Assembly: GCA_964462325.1 (NCBI GenBank)
Contig: CAYWYQ010000002.1
Location: 1 to 64,000, forward strand
Source of the DNA: CAYFMS01 sp964462325
GTDB taxonomy: Bacteria; Patescibacteriota; Patescibacteriia; UBA9934
Length of the DNA stretch: 64,000 bases
Reading direction: 5' to 3'
How positions within the stretch are numbered: the first letter of the stretch is position 1; every line of letters begins with the position of its first letter. The notes beneath the pieces are model-generated. The model was not told the DNA's origin. It ran no database searches and worked only from the letters and a program-made list of their open reading frames with translations. Positions 59,298 through 64,000 of this stretch are shown piece by piece. The translations under genes and the position numbers were made by a program.

Positions 59298-61004
59298 ATG
59301 TACGCAATACAACAAGCGAAGCAAGAAGCGGTTGCCGCATTAAAACGAGCTATTGGAAAAGGATTCAGTATTCATACGGATGATTTAGAGCATCCACCCA
59401 ATAGAAATATGGGAGATTTAGCCTTTCCATGTTTTATTTTAGCAAAAGAGCAGGGGAGAAACCCTGCCGAGATTGCAACGGAATTATCGGCAAAGATTGG
59501 CGAAAGTAGTCTTATAGAGAAAGCGGTACCACAAGGTCCTTATGTAAATTTTTGGTTTAAAAATGATGCACTTACCGGGCAGGTTCTTTCTGAAATCCTT
59601 TCAAAAAAAGGGGAGTATGGTCAGTCAGATTTTGGAAAAGGGAGAAGCGTCCTGGTGGAGTATGCACAACCGAATACGCATAAAGAATTTCATGTAGGAC
59701 ATATACGAAACGCGGTACTTGGTCAGTCTATTGTCAATATGCTACAAGGAGTTGGATATAAAGTAATTGCTGCTTCCTATATAGGGGATATAGGTGCTCA
59801 CGTTGCGAAAGCGCTTTGGGGGTATAAAGAGTTTCAGGGCGAGAAGGAAATTCTAAAAACCGATCGTACAAAACGACTTGGAGAAATTTACACACTCGCA
59901 ACAAAACAGATTGAAGAACATGAAGAAGATAAAAAAGAGGTGGACGAAGTGCAGCAAAAATTGGAATCAGGTGATGATGAGTGGACGAAGTTATGGAAAG
60001 AAACACGGGAATGGAGCATGGATGAATTCCGAAGGATCTTTAAAGAACTTCATGTAAAGCCTGACGTTTGGTATTACGAAAGTGAGGTGGAAGGTCCTGG
60101 GAAGTTATTGGTAAATAAAATGCTCACGGAAGGTATTGCAAAGAAAAGTGAAGGCGCAACGATTGTGGATCTTGAAGAGGAAGGACTTGGTGCATTTCTT
60201 GTTCTAAAATCAGATGGATCTTCCCTGTATGCAACGAAAGATTTGGCACTTGCGATCAAAAAGGAAGAGACCTATGCGCCTGATCGTCAAATTTTTGTCG
60301 TTGACACAAGGCAGTCGTACTATTTTAAACAGCTATTTGCGACACTGAAACGTATGGGATTCACCAAGAAGTTGACGCATGTTGCCTATGATATGGTGAC
60401 ATTGCCCGAAGGAGCCATGTCTTCACGTAAAGGGAATATTGTAACCTATGACGCCTTGAGAAACACAATGGTTGATACATTGAAGGAAGAAACAAAGGCT
60501 CGTCATGAAGATTGGAAAGAAAGTAAGGTACAAGAAGTCGCGGAAACGATTGCAGGGGCTTCTATTACTTTTTTTATGTTGCGGCAAGATCCGACAACAG
60601 AAATTACGTTTAGCATTGAAGAGGCATTATCTTTTGATGGATATTCGGGTCCTTCGATTCTCTATACTATTGCTCGAATTGAACGCATGAAGAAAAAGGC
60701 GGGAGTAAAGCCTAAAGTGCAGGCAGAAATGCTAAGGACTGATCTTGAGAAACAATTAATTCGCATGCTTGCAATGTATCCGCAGATTCTTGAAGAGGCG
60801 GCACAGGGATTTAAGCCGTCTATAATTGCGCAATGGGCATTTGATGTTTCAAAGTTATTTGCGGAATATTATCACGCAGAACGTATTATTGATGAAGACG
60901 AAAAAGAGTTAACGCAAGCAAAATTAGCATTGGTAGAATCTGTGAGACAGGTGCTGAATAATGCACTCATAATGCTTGGAATAGTTCCAGCAAAAGAGAT
61001 GTAG
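59298..61004 (+). CDS. argS: Arginyl-tRNA synthetase
   Basis: A 568-residue class Ia synthetase. The N-terminal Add-1 domain (MYAIQQAKQEAVAALKRAI) is followed by VLVEYAQPNTHKEFHVGHIRNAVLGQS (HIGH as HVGH, about 131-134), GDIGAHVAKALWGYKEF, and the KMSKS-equivalent MSSRKGNIVTYD (about 374). The C-terminal DALR-type domain (FDVSKLFAEYYHAERII) is compact but complete. It charges tRNA-Arg. It follows tyrS by 33 bases and probably shares its transcript. Confidence 0.95.
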   Translation: MYAIQQAKQEAVAALKRAIGKGFSIHTDDLEHPPNRNMGDLAFPCFILAKEQGRNPAEIATELSAKIGESSLIEKAVPQGPYVNFWFKNDALTGQVLSEILSKKGEYGQSDFGKGRSVLVEYAQPNTHKEFHVGHIRNAVLGQSIVNMLQGVGYKVIAASYIGDIGAHVAKALWGYKEFQGEKEILKTDRTKRLGEIYTLATKQIEEHEEDKKEVDEVQQKLESGDDEWTKLWKETREWSMDEFRRIFKELHVKPDVWYYESEVEGPGKLLVNKMLTEGIAKKSEGATIVDLEEEGLGAFLVLKSDGSSLYATKDLALAIKKEETYAPDRQIFVVDTRQSYYFKQLFATLKRMGFTKKLTHVAYDMVTLPEGAMSSRKGNIVTYDALRNTMVDTLKEETKARHEDWKESKVQEVAETIAGASITFFMLRQDPTTEITFSIEEALSFDGYSGPSILYTIARIERMKKKAGVKPKVQAEMLRTDLEKQLIRMLAMYPQILEEAAQGFKPSIIAQWAFDVSKLFAEYYHAERIIDEDEKELTQAKLALVESVRQVLNNALIMLGIVPAKEM

Positions 61005-61009
61005 TGTCA

Positions 61010-61031
61010 ACAAGGGCACTTGCGCCCTTGT
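61010..61031. terminator. Hairpin after argS
   Basis: ACAAGGGC-ACTTGC-GCCCTTGT, six bases after the argS stop. It lacks a clear T run, so termination may be partial and allow read-through into the bactofilin gene. Confidence 0.45.
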
Positions 61032-61068
61032 AATAGGCTCTATAACATGAATTTGTAAGAAAAAAACT

Positions 61069-61488
61069 ATGGCTAAGAATAATGGTGAAACGACGGTAAT
61101 CGCACAGGGGGTGAAAGTGGAGGGGAACTTTGTGTGTGAAGGAGATATTCATATTGCAGGGGAAGTGGAGGGAATGATTCAATCTCAAGGAGACTTGCAG
61201 GTTGGTGAAGGGTCAAAGATTCGGGCAGATATTGTTGTGCAGAATGCATATGTGGCGGGCGACATTCGGGGGAATATGTTGATATCAGGTCGGCTTGAGT
61301 TGACTGAATCGGCAAATATTATTGGGGATGTTTCTGCAGAAGTACTCTCTATTGCTCCAGGCGCGAAAGTAAATGGGAATATATCAATGGGAGATACGAC
61401 AGGTGCAGAGGCTGTTGATAAGAATGTAAAAGAAAAGGAAGCGGACCTTGAAGATGAGGAACAGGAGGATGAGCATCTAAACGTTTAA
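61069..61488 (+). CDS. Bactofilin
   Basis: A 139-residue bactofilin (DUF583/CcmA type), a polymer-forming cytoskeletal protein. The core (about 8-108) is a right-handed beta-helix seen as repeats of hydrophobic-Gly-Asp/Asn units: GVKVEGNFVCEGDIHIAGEVEGMI, GSKIRADIVVQNAYVAGDIRGNMLISGRLELTESANIIGDVSAEVLSIAPGAKVNGNI. The acidic C-terminal tail (KEKEADLEDEEQEDE) is disordered. Bactofilins organise cell shape and wall synthesis. Confidence 0.92.
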   Translation: MAKNNGETTVIAQGVKVEGNFVCEGDIHIAGEVEGMIQSQGDLQVGEGSKIRADIVVQNAYVAGDIRGNMLISGRLELTESANIIGDVSAEVLSIAPGAKVNGNISMGDTTGAEAVDKNVKEKEADLEDEEQEDEHLNV

Positions 61489-61545
61489 TACGAAGTGCTT
61501 TTGTTTGAAGGAGAGTGCTGCACTCAAAAAGAATAGCAAAATTGC

Positions 61546-62301
61546 ATGTATTATTACGTCTATGACGAGTTCGTTCAAGATCAGAAATATGAACGCGAGC
61601 TCGCTAATATTGAAACACGATTAACGGATCTTGGCATAAGCGGAAAAATCGCCCGGTTAGCTTTATTTCGGGATCCAGAAGAAATGATACGTGACGAGGT
61701 GCGCAAAGGGGTAAAAACCGTGATAGCTGTTGGGAATGATGTCACTTTGCGAAAGGTCATTGATGCGGTTTCAAGCTTGGGAGCGACACTTGGAATTATC
61801 CCAATTGGGAAGGAAAGAAATAGTATCGCACGTATTTTGGGTGTTCCGGCAGGTGTTGCGGCATGTGACACAATTTCTGCGCGCATTGTAGAAGAAATAG
61901 ATGCAGGAAAGATTAATGGTGCACAATTTTTGCATCAAGTTGAATTACAGGCACCTGCGGGGGTTCAAATACAGTGTGGAGATGATTTTAAATTATTTAT
62001 CCCTCGTTTGTCAGAAATTTACTTACGTAATTTAGCAAGCGCAGCAGGGGAATTTCAGGCATCACATCCGGCTGACGGTAAATTAGAATTGATCATTCGA
62101 TCGCCGCAAAAAGGGTGGTTCGGTCAAAAGAATTGGAAAACAAGTTTTCTGCCTGTAAAAAATTTACAGCTAACATGTGAAAAAGAAATGGTTGGCATGG
62201 TGGACAATCAACCGATCGGTTCAGATGTGTTCACGGTGTATATTCATGAAAAACAAATACGTTTAATCACGGGGAAGGAAAGGAATTTTTCGACGGAATA
62301 A
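61546..62301 (+). CDS. Diacylglycerol kinase/NAD kinase-fold protein
   Basis: A 251-residue protein with the DAGK catalytic-domain layout. KTVIAVGNDVTLRKVIDAV (about 60-78) stands in the place of the GGDGT nucleotide motif, and LGIIPIGKERNSIARILGVP (about 86-105) in the place of PLGTGNDFAR. The remainder is the beta-rich second domain. Both key motifs deviate (VGNDVT for GGDGT), so the substrate or activity may differ from lipid kinases. It begins MYYYVYDEF, 58 bases after the bactofilin gene. Confidence 0.7.
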   Translation: MYYYVYDEFVQDQKYERELANIETRLTDLGISGKIARLALFRDPEEMIRDEVRKGVKTVIAVGNDVTLRKVIDAVSSLGATLGIIPIGKERNSIARILGVPAGVAACDTISARIVEEIDAGKINGAQFLHQVELQAPAGVQIQCGDDFKLFIPRLSEIYLRNLASAAGEFQASHPADGKLELIIRSPQKGWFGQKNWKTSFLPVKNLQLTCEKEMVGMVDNQPIGSDVFTVYIHEKQIRLITGKERNFSTE

Positions 62302-62321
62302 TCTTCTGCAAAAATAATATC

Positions 62322-63230
62322 ATGGAGAAATTTACGGAAGGATGGTTTAAAAAACGCGCCATCGCATCAGTAAAAAAAATTACTGATGGTGTTTTTGATT
62401 ATTCAGATTCCCTCCTCTTATATATTCCTGGATCTGATAATGATTACGAGGAGATACAAAATGATCAAAATGAATATTATTCATTAGTCACAAAACCGGA
62501 GCATACATATTTAAAAGTAATAACTCAAAAACTCATTGCATATTTACCAAATTACTTTAGGTATATAGATTTAGGACCCGGTTCAGAGCAAAAAGAACAG
62601 TATTTTTTTGATGCAATACAGAATCAGGGTAAAAGTTGCATTTATACACCTGTCGATATTAGTAAAAAATTTATACGAAAAGCAAAACAGTACCAGCAAG
62701 AGCAGGGAATACAGGTTCAAGTCTTGCATATTCCGTTTGAAGAAGTGTCAGATACATTAAAAGATTCAGAAATACCACACTTTGTATCGCTTGGATTAAC
62801 ATATTCAAACTATTTCCCTCAAGAGATATTAAGATTACTTGCGAATATAGCAGGTGAGGGAGGATATGTTTATGTTACTGCTCAAATTCGTGATCGAATT
62901 GATATGGATGCACTTGTCTCCACCTATAAAAAAGACACATTGTCTATCGTGACTTCAAAAATAAAACTTCTTGATCTTGATCCAGTAAAAGACGTAGAGA
63001 ATTTTGAAATCGATAATGGAATACGGGTATGGTGTACCTTGAGAAATATAAATACAAAACTTGCAAACAAAGGAATGAAACCGGGAGACAAGTTACTATT
63101 ATTCCAATCGATTCGTTCTTCAGTAAATGAATTTGAGAATGAAATCAGTAAAGCAAGGATAGGGGATTATGTTTTGCTAGATACGAACACAACATTTGTT
63201 GGCGCATTGATCAAAGTAGGGGGGAGATGA
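62322..63230 (+). CDS. EgtD-like (histidine-specific) SAM methyltransferase
   Basis: A 302-residue protein. The segment YFRYIDLGPGSEQKEQYFFDAI (about 79-100) is the SAM motif of the EgtD family (DLGxGxxxK), followed by CIYTPVDISKKFIRKAKQYQQEQ (P-V-D-I-S, about 107-129) and HFVSLGLTYSNYFPQEILRLL. In known EgtD enzymes this fold trimethylates histidine on the way to ergothioneine. No EgtB or similar enzyme is near, so the substrate here is open. It follows the DAG-kinase-fold gene by 20 bases and is likely cotranscribed. Confidence 0.75.
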   Translation: MEKFTEGWFKKRAIASVKKITDGVFDYSDSLLLYIPGSDNDYEEIQNDQNEYYSLVTKPEHTYLKVITQKLIAYLPNYFRYIDLGPGSEQKEQYFFDAIQNQGKSCIYTPVDISKKFIRKAKQYQQEQGIQVQVLHIPFEEVSDTLKDSEIPHFVSLGLTYSNYFPQEILRLLANIAGEGGYVYVTAQIRDRIDMDALVSTYKKDTLSIVTSKIKLLDLDPVKDVENFEIDNGIRVWCTLRNINTKLANKGMKPGDKLLLFQSIRSSVNEFENEISKARIGDYVLLDTNTTFVGALIKVGGR

Positions 63231-63265
63231 ATAGATCCTACATAAAATAGATTCCAGACAAAATT

Positions 63266-63292
63266 TAAAAGCGCACATCGGTACGCTTTTAG
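63266..63292 (+). terminator. Terminator hairpin
   Basis: TAAAAGCG (63266-63273) pairs with CGCTTTTA (63284-63291). It serves the EgtD-like gene and perhaps also the convergent 113-residue gene. Confidence 0.7.
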
Positions 63293-63298
63293 TAGTGG

Positions 63299-63640
63299 TC
63301 AATTTGGTCGATTGGCTTTCCGGAACGTAACAGGCCCCGTACAGTGCTTCTCCTCTTGTGGTTGCATCATGGTTGCGGCGGGATATATTTTCAAGTATCC
63401 CGTTCCGGACTGCGGATAGTATTCTCCGTTTTCTACGAATTGTTCCTGACCATCAACTTCAACTGTCCCGGTCATACAATTGTTGACCGTATAGCTGTAG
63501 ACAAAGAAGACAATCTGCCTCTCCTCTCCTCCTTTATGTGATATGTGAAGCACGATGCTGTTTTCATTACTCTCATCCTCACCGAACAGGGCGGCAGCGA
63601 GTTCTTTGATGTTTGGGCCTTTCACGATATCGAAGTTCAT
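63299..63640 (-). CDS. Hypothetical protein, 113 residues
   Basis: A small soluble protein starting MNFDIVKGPNIKELAAALF. It has a beta-rich core (SIVLHISHKGGEERQIVFFVYSYTV, CMTGTVEVDGQEQF) and a C-terminal FRKANRPN. I do not recognise the family. A GAGAGGG site precedes the ATG. Its codon use is more GC-rich than in the synthetase genes, like the other orphan genes of this window, so it may be acquired. Confidence 0.65.
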   Translation of the reverse strand: MNFDIVKGPNIKELAAALFGEDESNENSIVLHISHKGGEERQIVFFVYSYTVNNCMTGTVEVDGQEQFVENGEYYPQSGTGYLKIYPAATMMQPQEEKHCTGPVTFRKANRPN

Positions 63641-63790
63641 TTTTCCCTCTCTAGGTTTTGAAACGACAACGACAATAATACTATTTTATAGACCTTTTGT
63701 CAATGAAAATATGTGTAAAAACGCTTATATTGGCTAAATATTTTCAAAAAAACAGAATTAAATTGGTTTACTTCAACGCTAAATGAAAAA

Positions 63791-63839
63791 GACCCAGTCT
63801 TGCGACTGCGTCATTTTCTGGTGGGCGTTGAGGGACTCG
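63791..63839 (-). other. tRNA 3'-end fragment with terminator
   Basis: On the minus strand CGAGTCCCTCAACGCCCACCA (63839-63819) has the form of a tRNA 3' half T arm, acceptor strand and CCA, followed by a GACGCAGTC/GACTGGGTC hairpin and T run (63813-63786). The part needed upstream (T stem 5' strand, anticodon arm) is replaced by unrelated sequence, so it is not an intact tRNA within the window. Confidence 0.5.
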
Positions 63840-64000
63840 CCTTCACCTCTCGTTTCTGCAGAAGCTCGGGATTCAGGTCCAGGCCTCGTCATGCTCGCTG
63901 CTGCTCGCATATCCACTCCATAAGGAACTCTGTTTTTTGATTTTTACTGGAGTCTTGCACCGCTCGTCACGCTCGCAGCTCACTCCGGCCGCCTGCCTGC
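63840..64000. repeat. Repeat-like sequence at window end
   Basis: No gene. CTCGTCATGCTCGCTGCTGCTCGCA (about 63886-63910) and GCTCGTCACGCTCGCAGCTCA (about 63962) are near-repeats, and ACTCCA (63915) with TGGAGT (63949) form a stem between them. It adjoins the tRNA 3' fragment, as the repeats after tRNA-Ile and tRNA-Val do. Confidence 0.45.

Noticed and set aside
63786..64000. Complete tRNA or tmRNA at the right end
   Set aside because: Only the 3' T-arm/acceptor part is visible. No anticodon arm or tag reading frame can be found before the window ends.

Overview
The window looks like a scaffold from an uncultivated bacterium of the Patescibacteria (CPR) type. It contains one run of ten N's. 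The genes that suggest this are a DUF4012 protein inside a glycan cluster, a CPR-style surface protein ending in a cupredoxin-like domain, transketolase split into two genes, RNase J, sugar-phosphate enzymes rather than amino-acid biosynthesis, VirB2-like and FemAB-like envelope proteins, and many palindromic intergenic repeats. TGA ends many intact genes, so the code is standard. The lineage is an inference and I cannot place it more finely.

Layout. 1-0.7 kb: 3' end of 23S rRNA and 5S rRNA. 0.8-3.7 kb: a GlmU-like nucleotidyltransferase, a membrane protein, an L,D-transpeptidase with FG-GAP repeats, and tRNA-Ala. 3.7-10.3 kb: a gene split by the assembly gap, then a minus-strand run of PfkB kinase, class II aldolase, lipoprotein, PfkB kinase, 2-hydroxyacid dehydrogenase and a stop-interrupted paralogue of the lipoprotein. 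10.4-14.8 kb: methyltransferase, RsuA-type pseudouridine synthase, small genes and the two transketolase halves. 14.8-17.1 kb: a rearranged, hairpin-rich accessory region holding a truncated TrmB regulator and a 92-codon membrane-protein ORF whose DNA is an almost continuous array of perfect hairpins. 17.2-19.8 kb: surface protein, rpe, rpiB. 20.1-26.9 kb: ileS, a DHH protein, an HD protein, ruvA, a FemX-like protein. 26.9-36.2 kb: a minus-strand envelope glycan cluster. 36.3-42.3 kb: RNase P RNA, trpS, an exact tandem gene duplication, RNase J. 42.5-49.8 kb: substrate-binding protein, secG, a stop-interrupted VirB2-like gene, then a tandemly duplicated two-gene cassette (SAM methyltransferase plus terpene-cyclase-like protein) beside a SemiSWEET gene. 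50-55 kb: rplS, cytidylate kinase, RluA-type synthase, tRNA-Ile(UAU), tRNA-Val, a second DHH protein. 55.4-63.6 kb: valS, tyrS, argS, bactofilin, a DAG-kinase-fold protein and an EgtD-like methyltransferase.

The housekeeping genes describe translation (five aminoacyl-tRNA synthetases, three tRNAs, RNase P, two pseudouridine synthases, bL19), the non-oxidative pentose phosphate pathway (transketolase, Rpe, RpiB) joined to aldolase and two PfkB kinases, and cell-envelope construction. The features most worth a second look are the hairpin-array ORF with its structured leader (16.1-17.05 kb), the duplicated methyltransferase/cyclase cassette (46.1-49.5 kb), stem-loop elements beside rRNA and tRNA genes, and the pairing of tRNA-Ile(UAU) with a KMSKR-type IleRS. 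All calls come from reading the sequence; no database search was run.
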